DNA from: Acidovorax sp. YS12
GTDB taxonomy: Bacteria > Pseudomonadota > Gammaproteobacteria > Burkholderiales > Burkholderiaceae_C
Length of the DNA: 64,000 nucleotides
Assembly: GCA_021496925.1 (NCBI GenBank)
Contig: CP053915.1
Location: forward strand, 558,001-622,000
Direction of reading: 5' to 3'
The translations under genes were made by a program, and so were the position numbers. Positions 1 to 6,795 of this stretch are shown in pieces; the stretch's first letter is position 1, and every line of letters starts with the position of its first letter. The notes beneath the pieces were generated by a model. It saw only the letters and a list, made by a program, of their open reading frames with translations. It was not told the DNA's origin and searched no databases.

Positions 1-642
1 GTTGCGCACGGCGGCGGCTACCTGGTCCGGCGTGATGCCGAAGGCTTCCAGCGCGCGCGGGTCGAGGTAGATGTTGATCTCGCGCTTGGTGGCGCCCACC
101 AGGTTCACGGCGCCGACGCCGCGCACGTTCTCCAGGCGCTTCTTCAATGTCTGGTCGGCCCAGCTCGTCAGTTCTACCGCGCTGAGCGGCGTGCCGCGCG
201 CATCGTCGGGCAGCACGGCCATGGTCCACACCGGGCGGCTGGCCGGGTCGAAGCGCACCACGCGCGGCTCCTTCACCTCGGTGCGCAGGTTGGGGCGCAC
301 GGTGGCGACCTTCTCGCGCACGTCCTCGGCGGCCTTGCGCCCGTCGATGTGCAACTGGAACTCGATGATGACGACCGACGAACTCTCGTAGCTGCGCGAG
401 GTGACGGCCTTGATGCCCGCCACCGAGTTCACGGCCTCCTCGATCTTCTTCGTGACCTCGCTCTCCACGATCTCGGGCGAGGCGCCGGGGTAGTCCACCA
501 TGACCACCACTACCGGGAAGTCGATGTTCGGGAACTGGTCGACCTTCAGGCGCTGCAGGGCGAACAGGCCCAGCACCACGAAGGCGAGCATCACCATGGT
601 GGCGAAGACGGGGTTGCGCAGGCTGACTTTGGTGAACCACAT
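1..642 (-). CDS. RND efflux pump inner-membrane permease (N-terminal part, runs off left edge)
   Basis: The minus-strand frame opens at ATG 640-642 and stays open for 214 codons to the window edge, so the C-terminal part is missing. The start MWFTKVSLRNPVFATMVML, one N-terminal membrane helix, then a periplasmic stretch with DQFPNIDFP and YPGASPEIVE is the pattern of AcrB/MexB/MdtB-type permeases, which export drugs or solvents by proton antiport as trimers. It follows the adaptor gene by 27 nt, so the two are surely cotranscribed. The substrate cannot be inferred from this part. Confidence 0.9.
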   Translation of the reverse strand, partial: MWFTKVSLRNPVFATMVMLAFVVLGLFALQRLKVDQFPNIDFPVVVVMVDYPGASPEIVESEVTKKIEEAVNSVAGIKAVTSRSYESSSVVIIEFQLHIDGRKAAEDVREKVATVRPNLRTEVKEPRVVRFDPASRPVWTMAVLPDDARGTPLSAVELTSWADQTLKKRLENVRGVGAVNLVGATKREINIYLDPRALEAFGITPDQVAAAVRN

Positions 643-669
643 GGCGGGGGCGCTTTCGTCGGCGGGAAG

Positions 670-1809
670 TCAGCGGGAAATCTGCACGGCCGTGCCTTCA
701 CGCAGCGCGCCGAGCGCGCCGGTGGCGATCAGCGCGCCTTCGGCCAGGCCTTCGGCCGCCACCCAGGTGGCGCCCTCGTGCTGCGCGCGCGCGCCCAGCC
801 GCACGCCGCGGTGCGCGATGCGGCCGTTTTCCACCGCCTGCACGTAGGGCAGCGGCTTGTCGGTGCGCACGGCTTCCAGCGGCACGGCCAGTACCTCGGC
901 GCGGCCCGTCTCCAGCGTGCCCTGCACGAACAGGCCCTGGCGCAGCACGGGCACCGCCGCGCCCGCGCGGCTGGTGTCGATCTCCAGGTACACCGGCACG
1001 GCGCGGCTGCCCGCCTGGGCGCTGGGGTTGATGCGCACCACCGTGGCTGCCACCGGCAGGGTACTGCCCTCGACCTGCAGGCGCGCCTGCTGGCCCACGC
1101 GCACCTGGGCCGCGTCGGCGGGAGCCACCAGCGCCTCCAGCTCCAGGCGCGAGAGGTCCACCACCTCCACCACGCGGGCGTCCACCGCCAGGCGCTCGCC
1201 GCTTTGCGCCAGGCGCTGTGCCACCTGGCCCGCCAGCGGGCTGCGCAGGGTGGTGTCGTCCAGTGCCTTGCGTGCCACGTCGGCGGCGGCTGCCGCCGCC
1301 TGGTAGCTGGCCTGGGCCGCCTGCAGGCTCGATTGCGCAGCCTCCAGCGCCGTGGCCGAGATGAAGCCCTGCGCCACCAGGGCGCGGTTGTTGGTGTACT
1401 GGCGCTCGTTGATGGCCACCTGGGCCTTGGCCGCGTCGGCCTGCTGCTGCGCCTGGCGCAGGCGGGCGGCGCTTTCGGTGGGGTCGATACGCGCCAGCAC
1501 CTGGCCCGCGCGCACGGTGTCGCCCTCGCGCACCGCGAAGTCCTGCAGCTCGCCGGCCACACGCGCCTTCACCACCGCCGAGCGCAGCGCCCGCAGCGTG
1601 CCCGAAACGGGCAGGTCCAGCGCCAGGGCCTGGCGCTGCACGGCGACCGTCTCGCCGGGCTGCAGCGCCAGCACGGTTTCGGCGCGTTGCTGCGTGGATT
1701 GGGCCAAGGCCTGCTGCTGGGCCTTGCGCGCCGACATGGCGCGCCACGCGCCGCTGCCCAGCAGGCCGATCACGATGGCTGCCGCCACCCAGGGGATCCA
1801 GCGTTTCAT
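670..1809 (-). CDS. RND efflux periplasmic adaptor (membrane fusion protein)
   Basis: 379 residues. An N-terminal hydrophobic anchor (about residues 6-25) is followed by a lipoyl-like half motif (VRAGQVLARIDP), an alpha-helical coiled hairpin rich in Ala/Gln, the second lipoyl half and a beta-barrel region, as in AcrA/MexA/MdtA adaptors. It links the inner-membrane permease encoded next to an outer-membrane channel; no channel gene is visible here, so one may lie beyond the left edge or be shared. It starts 10 nt after the tetR stop. Confidence 0.92.
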   Translation of the reverse strand: MKRWIPWVAAAIVIGLLGSGAWRAMSARKAQQQALAQSTQQRAETVLALQPGETVAVQRQALALDLPVSGTLRALRSAVVKARVAGELQDFAVREGDTVRAGQVLARIDPTESAARLRQAQQQADAAKAQVAINERQYTNNRALVAQGFISATALEAAQSSLQAAQASYQAAAAAADVARKALDDTTLRSPLAGQVAQRLAQSGERLAVDARVVEVVDLSRLELEALVAPADAAQVRVGQQARLQVEGSTLPVAATVVRINPSAQAGSRAVPVYLEIDTSRAGAAVPVLRQGLFVQGTLETGRAEVLAVPLEAVRTDKPLPYVQAVENGRIAHRGVRLGARAQHEGATWVAAEGLAEGALIATGALGALREGTAVQISR

Positions 1810-1819
1810 GGAAGGGTTG

Positions 1820-2503
1820 TCAGAAAGTGGGGGGAGGGGAGGAGGGCGGCTGGCTGGCGCACAGCCCGTGGAGCATGTTGTCGACCTGCACGCGGATGTA
1901 CTCCTCGGGCGTCAGGCCCAGTTCGTCGGGCACGCACATGCCGACGGAGTGGCGCCAGGTCATGAGGAAAATCATGGGCGCCAGCACGATGTAGATCGCG
2001 TAGTCGAGATCGACGGCGCGGAATTCGCCGCTGTCCATGCCGCGGCGCAGGATCCGGCGAATGAGTGCCAGTCCCGCCTCGATCACTTCCTGGCGGTAGA
2101 ACGACGCAACCTCGGGGAAATTGCCGGCTTCGCTCAGGACCAGCTTGGTGATGCCCGAGGCCTTGGTGGAGCCGATGCGCTCCCACCACACGAAGAAGCA
2201 GTAGTGCAGCAATTCGCTGGAGCTGCCCTCGAAGGTCTGCATCTCCAGCTTCCATTCGTCGAAACGGCCGGCGATGTTGTGGCGCACCACGGCCTTGAAA
2301 AGCTCCAGCTTGCTCGGAAAGTATAGGAACAGCGTGCCCTTGGAGACGCCGGCCCGCGCAGCCACTTCCTCGACGCGCGTGGCGGCAAAGCCTTTCTCCA
2401 CGAACAGGTCGAGCGCCGCGTCGAGCAGTTCGCCGGGGCGCGCTTCCTTGCGGCGGCTGCGCTTGCCCGATTCGGCGGAAGGAGGTGGGGTGGGAGTGGA
2501 CAC
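1820..2503 (-). CDS. TetR/AcrR family repressor of the efflux operon
   Basis: 227 residues. A basic N-terminal tail leads into a TetR-type helix-turn-helix (about residues 25-70: LLDAALDLFVEKGFAATRVE, then VSKGTLFLYFPSKLELF). The C-terminal ligand domain contains many aromatic residues. It is the first gene of a tetR-adaptor-permease operon, and an operator-like palindrome lies just upstream, so autoregulation with relief by a pump substrate is the likely arrangement. Family and context are clear; the inducer is unknown. Confidence 0.9.
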   Translation of the reverse strand: MSTPTPPPSAESGKRSRRKEARPGELLDAALDLFVEKGFAATRVEEVAARAGVSKGTLFLYFPSKLELFKAVVRHNIAGRFDEWKLEMQTFEGSSSELLHYCFFVWWERIGSTKASGITKLVLSEAGNFPEVASFYRQEVIEAGLALIRRILRRGMDSGEFRAVDLDYAIYIVLAPMIFLMTWRHSVGMCVPDELGLTPEEYIRVQVDNMLHGLCASQPPSSPPPTF

Positions 2504-2514
2504 TGTTTTTAATG

Positions 2515-2528
2515 ACTGACTGGTTAGT
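2515..2528. promoter_or_regulatory. Putative TetR operator (imperfect palindrome)
   Basis: ACTGACTGGTTAGT pairs with its reverse complement at 10 of 14 positions and lies 12 bases upstream of the tetR start codon. Sites of this TGACTGAC/GTCAGTCA style are common for AcrR/TtgR-type repressors. Assignment to this regulator is inferred from position. Confidence 0.5.
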
Positions 2529-2635
2529 AATATTAGCCCGCAAGCGGGCCGGGCGTCAACGCAAAGGCGCTACCCGTGTGTCCGAAAAGCGCTACGGCTC
2601 GACCGCCCGCACCGCAGGAAGGCGCACCGCCGCCA

Positions 2636-2704
2636 TGCCTGAACCTGACGACCAAGCGCACGCGCAAGCGCGAGTTCCTGGCGGAAATGGAGCGTGGGGT
2701 GCTC
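2636..2704 (+). pseudogene. Remnant of an IS5-family transposase N-terminus
   Basis: One frame encodes LTTKRTRKREFLAEMERGV, which resembles the N-terminal signature of IS5-family transposases (K-x-T-R-x-x-x-FLAEME followed by VVPW). The similarity stops after about 23 codons and no terminal repeats or further transposase sequence are seen. It is probably a decayed end fragment of an insertion sequence in the tetR-usp gap. Recognition is from memory of the family motif. Confidence 0.4.
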
Positions 2705-2785
2705 TATTGCAAAGTGCGGCGCGTGAAAAGGGATAGCATTCCTCTTGTGCAGTCTTATTGCTTGCTTTACTGAAGGAGAAAAGCC

Positions 2786-3223
2786 ATGTTCAAGCACATT
2801 CTGGTTCCCGTGGATGGCTCCGAGACCTCGACCAAGGCCGTGGCCAAGGCCGTCGGCCTGGCCAAGGTTTTTGGCAGCGTGGTCACGGTGCTGTATGTGA
2901 TCGACCCCTATCCCTTCACCGGCGTGGGCGCCGATTTCGCCTATGGCCAGGCCCAGTACCTGAGCGCGGCGACGGCCGAGGCGAACCAGGCACTGGATGA
3001 GGCCAAGAAGGTGTTCGAGGACGCTGGCGTGCAAGTGAACACCCTGGTGGGCGAGGGCCATGCCGTGCACGAGGGCATCGGCCGCGTGCTGTCGAGCGTG
3101 GACGCCGACCTGATCGTCATGGGCTCGCACGGCCGCCGCGGGCTGGAGAAGCTGATGCTGGGCAGCGTCACCCAGCGCGTGCTGGGCGTGGTGCACGTGC
3201 CGGTCCTGGTCGTGCGTGATTGA
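2786..3223 (+). CDS. Universal stress protein (UspA family)
   Basis: 145 residues, normal single-domain Usp length. It begins MFKHILVPVDGSETS and ends with the ATP-binding signature G-S-H-G-R-R-G-L-E-K-L-M-L-G-S (about residues 112-126) and VPVLVVRD. This is the nucleotide-binding UspA/UspFG class of cytoplasmic stress proteins. GAAGGAG lies 8-9 nt before the ATG. It is monocistronic and is followed by a terminator hairpin. Confidence 0.93.
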   Translation: MFKHILVPVDGSETSTKAVAKAVGLAKVFGSVVTVLYVIDPYPFTGVGADFAYGQAQYLSAATAEANQALDEAKKVFEDAGVQVNTLVGEGHAVHEGIGRVLSSVDADLIVMGSHGRRGLEKLMLGSVTQRVLGVVHVPVLVVRD

Positions 3224-3246
3224 GGCGGTTCTTTTCCGCAAACGGC

Positions 3247-3268
3247 AACGGCTCCCTCGGGAGCCGTT
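3247..3268. terminator. Hairpin between convergent usp and hemerythrin genes
   Basis: AACGGCTCCC and GGGAGCCGTT form a perfect 10-bp stem with a TC loop, 24 nt after the usp stop and 19 nt from the stop of the convergent hemerythrin gene. The T-run is poor (TTGTTCATT), so it is probably a bidirectional terminator of moderate strength. Confidence 0.65.
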
Positions 3269-3286
3269 GTTCATTGGGGGGGCCGT

Positions 3287-3796
3287 TCAGCGCGACAGCA
3301 GCCGGGCCAGCCAGCCTTTCTTCTGCTGGCGCTGCTCCAGCTCCTGCAGCAGCTCGGCCTTGAGCCGCTCCCTTTCCGCCTGCTCGTTGCCGCGCGCCAT
3401 GCGCAGGTAGGTCTTGGCGGCATCGACGTAGCCGTGGTCCTCGTTGCGGATGTGGTTGAACAGCCAGCGTGACAGCATGCCGTGCAGTTCGGCGGCCACG
3501 TCCTCGCCGGCGTCGAAGCGGGTCTGCATCTCGGACACGCGGCGCGTGAACAGCTCGTGCACCTTCTTGTGCGGTCCGGCGAACATGTAGCCCGCGTTCT
3601 CGATCAAGGTTTCCTCGAAGACGAAGTGCGAGAGGGTGTAGTCCACCATCTCGCCGATCACGTCGCCCAGGGCTTCCCGGTCCGGCGATTCGCGCAGTTC
3701 GTAGAGCTTGTTGATGTAGTCCACGATGCGCCGGTGCTGCCGGTCGATCTCGTCGATGCCGGTATCGAGCTCTGGTACCCAGGCCAGGATTGCCAT
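3287..3796 (-). CDS. Bacteriohemerythrin
   Basis: 169 residues from the ATG at 3794-3796. A longer reading from a TTG four codons upstream is less likely because TTTGGAGAACTCC gives a good ribosome site for the ATG. All di-iron ligands of the hemerythrin fold are present: H21, H57, E61, H76, H80, H115 and D120. Bacteriohemerythrins bind O2 reversibly and serve oxygen supply or sensing. A charged C-terminal helix of about 35 residues extends beyond the four-helix domain. Confidence 0.9.
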   Translation of the reverse strand: MAILAWVPELDTGIDEIDRQHRRIVDYINKLYELRESPDREALGDVIGEMVDYTLSHFVFEETLIENAGYMFAGPHKKVHELFTRRVSEMQTRFDAGEDVAAELHGMLSRWLFNHIRNEDHGYVDAAKTYLRMARGNEQAERERLKAELLQELEQRQQKKGWLARLLSR

Positions 3797-3915
3797 GGAG
3801 TTCTCCAAAATCCAAAGATATTCTGGAAGTATGGAAGCCGTGTGACAGCCGTGTCTTGATGCACATCACGTTTGCTGCACTGCACACGTCAAGTCCATCC
3901 TGGCCTGGCAGGGCG

Positions 3916-5100
3916 TTACATGCGCTCGAAGATCGCCGCGATGCCCTGGCCGCCGCCGATGCACATGGTCACCAGCGCATAGCGGCCCTGGATGCGCTGC
4001 AGCTCATACAGTGCCTTGACGGTGATCACGGCACCCGTGGCGCCGATGGGGTGGCCCAGCGAGATGCCCGAGCCGTTGGGGTTGACCTTGGCGGGATCGA
4101 GCCCCAGGTCCTTGCTCACGGCGCAGGCCTGGGCGGCGAAGGCCTCGTTGGCCTCGATCACGTCCAGGTCCTGCACCGTGAGGCCTGCCTTCTTCAGCGC
4201 CATCTGCGTGGCCGGCACGGGGCCGATGCCCATGTACTTCGGATCGACGCCCGCGTGCGCGTAGGCCACCAGGCGTGCCAGCGGCTTGGCGCCGCGCGCC
4301 TGGGCGGCCTTGGCGTCCATCAGCACCACGGCGGCGGCGGCGTCGTTGATGCCCGAGGCGTTACCCGCCGTCACCGTGCCGTTCTCCTTCACGAACACGG
4401 GCTTGAGCTTGGCCATGTCTTCCAGCGTGGCGTTGGCGCGGAAATGTTCGTCGGTGGCGTAGGCCACCTCGCCCTTCCGGCTCTTGAGCATCACGGGCAC
4501 GATCTGCTCCTTGAAGTAGCCCGCCTCGGTGGCCTGCTGCGCGCGGCGGTGGCTCTCCACTGCCAGTTGGTCCTGCTCCTCGCGCGTGATGCCCCATTTG
4601 GCGGCGATGTTCTCGGCCGTCACGCCCATGTGGATGGTGTGGAACGGGTCGTGCAGCGCGCCGATCATCATGTCGATCATCTTGGTGTCGCCCATGCGCG
4701 CGCCCCAGCGGCTGGCGAGGCTGGCGTAGGGCGCGCGGCTCATGTTCTCGGCGCCGCCGCCGATGGCGATGTCGGCATCGCCCAGCAAAATGGCCTGCGA
4801 GGCCGAGACGATGGCCTGCAGGCCCGAGCCGCACAGGCGGTTCACGTTGAAGGCGGGCGTGCCCTCGGCGCAGCCGCCGTTGAGGGCGGCCACGCGCGAG
4901 AGGTACATGTCCTTGGGCTCGCTGTTGACCACATGGCCGAACACCACGTGGCCCACGTCCTTGCCCTCGACGCTGGCGCGCGCGAGGGATTCGCGCACCA
5001 CGGTGGCGCCGAGTTCGGTGGGGGGCACGTCTTTGAGACTGCCGCCAAAGGTGCCGATGGCGGTGCGCACGGCGCTGACGACGACGACTTCACGGGTCAT
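3916..5100 (-). CDS. bktB: Beta-ketothiolase / acetyl-CoA C-acetyltransferase (BktB-like)
   Basis: 394 residues from ATG 5098-5100, chosen over an upstream in-frame start because GGAGAGAAACC precedes it and homologues begin MTREVVVVS. Thiolase residues are visible: acylated Cys90 in NRLCGSG, GHPIGATG with the catalytic His, and the second Cys in CIGGGQG. The sequence closely resembles Cupriavidus BktB, which condenses acetyl-CoA with acetyl- or propionyl-CoA for polyhydroxyalkanoate synthesis and works in reverse in fatty-acid and branched-chain breakdown. No phaB or phaC lies nearby, so the physiological direction is open. Confidence 0.88.
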   Translation of the reverse strand: MTREVVVVSAVRTAIGTFGGSLKDVPPTELGATVVRESLARASVEGKDVGHVVFGHVVNSEPKDMYLSRVAALNGGCAEGTPAFNVNRLCGSGLQAIVSASQAILLGDADIAIGGGAENMSRAPYASLASRWGARMGDTKMIDMMIGALHDPFHTIHMGVTAENIAAKWGITREEQDQLAVESHRRAQQATEAGYFKEQIVPVMLKSRKGEVAYATDEHFRANATLEDMAKLKPVFVKENGTVTAGNASGINDAAAAVVLMDAKAAQARGAKPLARLVAYAHAGVDPKYMGIGPVPATQMALKKAGLTVQDLDVIEANEAFAAQACAVSKDLGLDPAKVNPNGSGISLGHPIGATGAVITVKALYELQRIQGRYALVTMCIGGGQGIAAIFERM

Positions 5101-5135
5101 GGTTTCTCTCCTGTCGAGGGTGGTGGGTTGCAAGG

Positions 5136-5181
5136 AAAATCAGGCTCCAGCCCTTGCGTGGCAAGCGCTGGCAGCTATCGA
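5136..5181 (-). repeat. Dispersed hairpin repeat, copy 1
   Basis: AAAATCAGGCTCCAGCCC at the left and AGCGCTGGCAGCTATCGA at the right. On the minus strand it reads as a hairpin followed by a T-rich run, and it begins 14 nt after the SDR stop codon, a terminator-like position. Confidence 0.8.
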
Positions 5182-5194
5182 GGGCATAGCGTTC

Positions 5195-5956
5195 TCACGG
5201 CTGGCGCACGTCGGCCACCGGCTCCGCGCCAAAGTCCGGGCGCTGCAGCCAGGCCAGCACGCGCGCGGCGGCGTCGTGCGGCGAGGTGAGCATGCCCGTG
5301 GCCTGCAGCTGGGCGAAGTTGGGCTGGTTCGGAAAGGCCGCATGGTCTGCGCCGCGCAGCTGGACCTGCATGCCGGTGTCGATGACCCCCGGCGCCAGCG
5401 CGCACACCCTGGCCCCATGGGGCTTGGCCGCCTCGTCCAGCGCCAGGCAGCGGGTGAAGTGGTCCATGCCCGCCTTGGCCGCGCAGTAGGCGGACTGCGA
5501 GGCCATGGCCCGGCGCCCCAGGCCCGACGAAATATTCAGCACCTTGCGCGGCACGGCCCAGCCTTCGGTGGCGGCGAGGAAGGCGGCGGTGAGCTGCATC
5601 GGCGCTTCCAGCCCCACGCGCAGTGCGTGGGCCAGGCCGGCCAGGCCCTCGGCATCGGCGCACTGCGCCAGTGGCGCGATGCGCGGGATCACGCCCGCGT
5701 TGTTGATGAGCGTGGCGCTGGCGTAGGCGCTGTCGGGCTGGGCGTGGAGCCAGTCGGCCAGGCGGCGGGCAGCGGTCGCGCCGTCGGCCAGGTCCAGCGT
5801 CCACTGCGCCAGCGTGGCGCCCTCCGGTGCCTTGAGCGCGGGGCTGGCGTTGCGCGCCATGCAAATCAGGCTGTGGCCGGGTTGCAGGAGCTGCTGCGCC
5901 ATGGCCAGACCCATGCCGCGCGAGCCGCCGGTGAGGATGTAGAGATGCAGAGGCAT
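5195..5956 (-). CDS. Short-chain dehydrogenase/reductase (SDR)
   Basis: 253 residues. Classical SDR features: nucleotide-binding TGGSRGMG (residues 9-16), NNAG (about 87-90), and the catalytic set ISS...Y-C-A-A-K (Ser about 144, Tyr about 158, Lys about 162). Such enzymes are NAD(P)H-dependent oxidoreductases. The PGVIDTGMQ stretch after the active site resembles YciK/sepiapterin-reductase-like members, but the substrate cannot be assigned. It sits alone between rluA and the thiolase and is followed by repeat copy 1. Confidence 0.85.
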   Translation of the reverse strand: MPLHLYILTGGSRGMGLAMAQQLLQPGHSLICMARNASPALKAPEGATLAQWTLDLADGATAARRLADWLHAQPDSAYASATLINNAGVIPRIAPLAQCADAEGLAGLAHALRVGLEAPMQLTAAFLAATEGWAVPRKVLNISSGLGRRAMASQSAYCAAKAGMDHFTRCLALDEAAKPHGARVCALAPGVIDTGMQVQLRGADHAAFPNQPNFAQLQATGMLTSPHDAAARVLAWLQRPDFGAEPVADVRQP

Positions 5957-6051
5957 GGGGCAATGGTAAACGCGCGCCGCCCAGGCGCTGGCACGCGGGC
6001 GGCGCCGGGCATCGCGGGCACATTCCGCTTGGCCGGATTTCTGCGCTTTTG

Positions 6052-6105
6052 CTCCTGAAAAGAGAGCTATTAGCGCTTTACTATAAAGGCTTAGAGGCCT
6101 GTTTC
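6052..6105 (+). repeat. Dispersed hairpin repeat, degenerate copy 2
   Basis: A diverged copy: TCCTGAAAAGAGAGCTATTAG, AGCGCTTTA and AAGGCTTAGAGGCC keep the order of the consensus. It overlaps the 3' end of rluA and appears to supply its TAA stop (ACAGGCCTCTAAG on the minus strand). Confidence 0.55.
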
Positions 6106-6795
6106 GCCAAAATCCGGCGGCAGCGCGAAGCGGCAGTCCTGGCCGCCCATGGGGTGGGCAAAGGCCAGCGCGCAGGCATGCAGCAGCAGCCGCGGCGCCA
6201 TGGCCTGCGTGGCGGCGTCGGCGTACAGCGTGTCGCCCAGGATGGGGTGGCCGATGCTGGCCAGGTGCAGGCGCAGCTGGTGCGAGCGGCCGGTGAGCGG
6301 CTCCAGGTCGAGCAGCGTGACACCGCGCGCTGCGTCGTGGCGCACGCTGCGCCAGCGCGTCTGGCTGGGTTTGCCGTGTTCCCGGTCCACTTTCTGCAGG
6401 GGGCGGTTGGGCCAGTCGGCGATCAGCGGCAGGTCGACCAGGCTCCAGCCGCTAGTGCCCGCGGCACTGGCATCCGGCCGGGGCAGGCCGCGCACCACGG
6501 CCTGGTAGCGCTTGTCCACGCGCCGTTGGGCGAAGGCGTCGCCCAGGCGGCGCTGGGCCTCGGGGTGGCGCGCCATGAGCACCAGGCCTGAGGTGGCCTG
6601 GTCGAGCCGGTGCACCACCAGGGCGCCGGGCCAGCGCGCCTGGGCGCGGGCGCTCAGGCAGTCCTGCTTGTCCGGGCCGCGCCCGGGCACGCACAGCAGG
6701 CCGGGGGGCTTGGCCAGCACCAGCAGGTCGCTGTCCTGGTACAGGCATTCGACGCCGCCGGGCGGCGGCGCACCGGCCGGGTCAGGGCGCGTCAT
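6091..6795 (-). CDS. rluA: RluA-family pseudouridine synthase
   Basis: 234 residues. The catalytic motif VHRLDQATSG carries the essential Asp65; LAKPPGLLCVPGRG near the N-terminus and GRSHQLRLHL later are typical. The short form without an S4 domain and the LLCVPGRG box resemble E. coli RluA, which modifies 23S rRNA U746 and tRNA U32, so that is the best guess among RluA paralogues. Its first 14 nt overlap the end of the upstream sensor kinase gene, suggesting coupled translation. The C-terminal codons run into a repeat copy. Confidence 0.75.
   Translation of the reverse strand: MTRPDPAGAPPPGGVECLYQDSDLLVLAKPPGLLCVPGRGPDKQDCLSARAQARWPGALVVHRLDQATSGLVLMARHPEAQRRLGDAFAQRRVDKRYQAVVRGLPRPDASAAGTSGWSLVDLPLIADWPNRPLQKVDREHGKPSQTRWRSVRHDAARGVTLLDLEPLTGRSHQLRLHLASIGHPILGDTLYADAATQAMAPRLLLHACALAFAHPMGGQDCRFALPPDFGETGL

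Noticed and set aside
349..1965. Long open frame of 538 codons on the plus strand across the efflux genes
   Set aside because: It is antisense to a well-supported adaptor gene, and its His/Arg/Gly-rich composition is the usual shadow of GC-rich codons.
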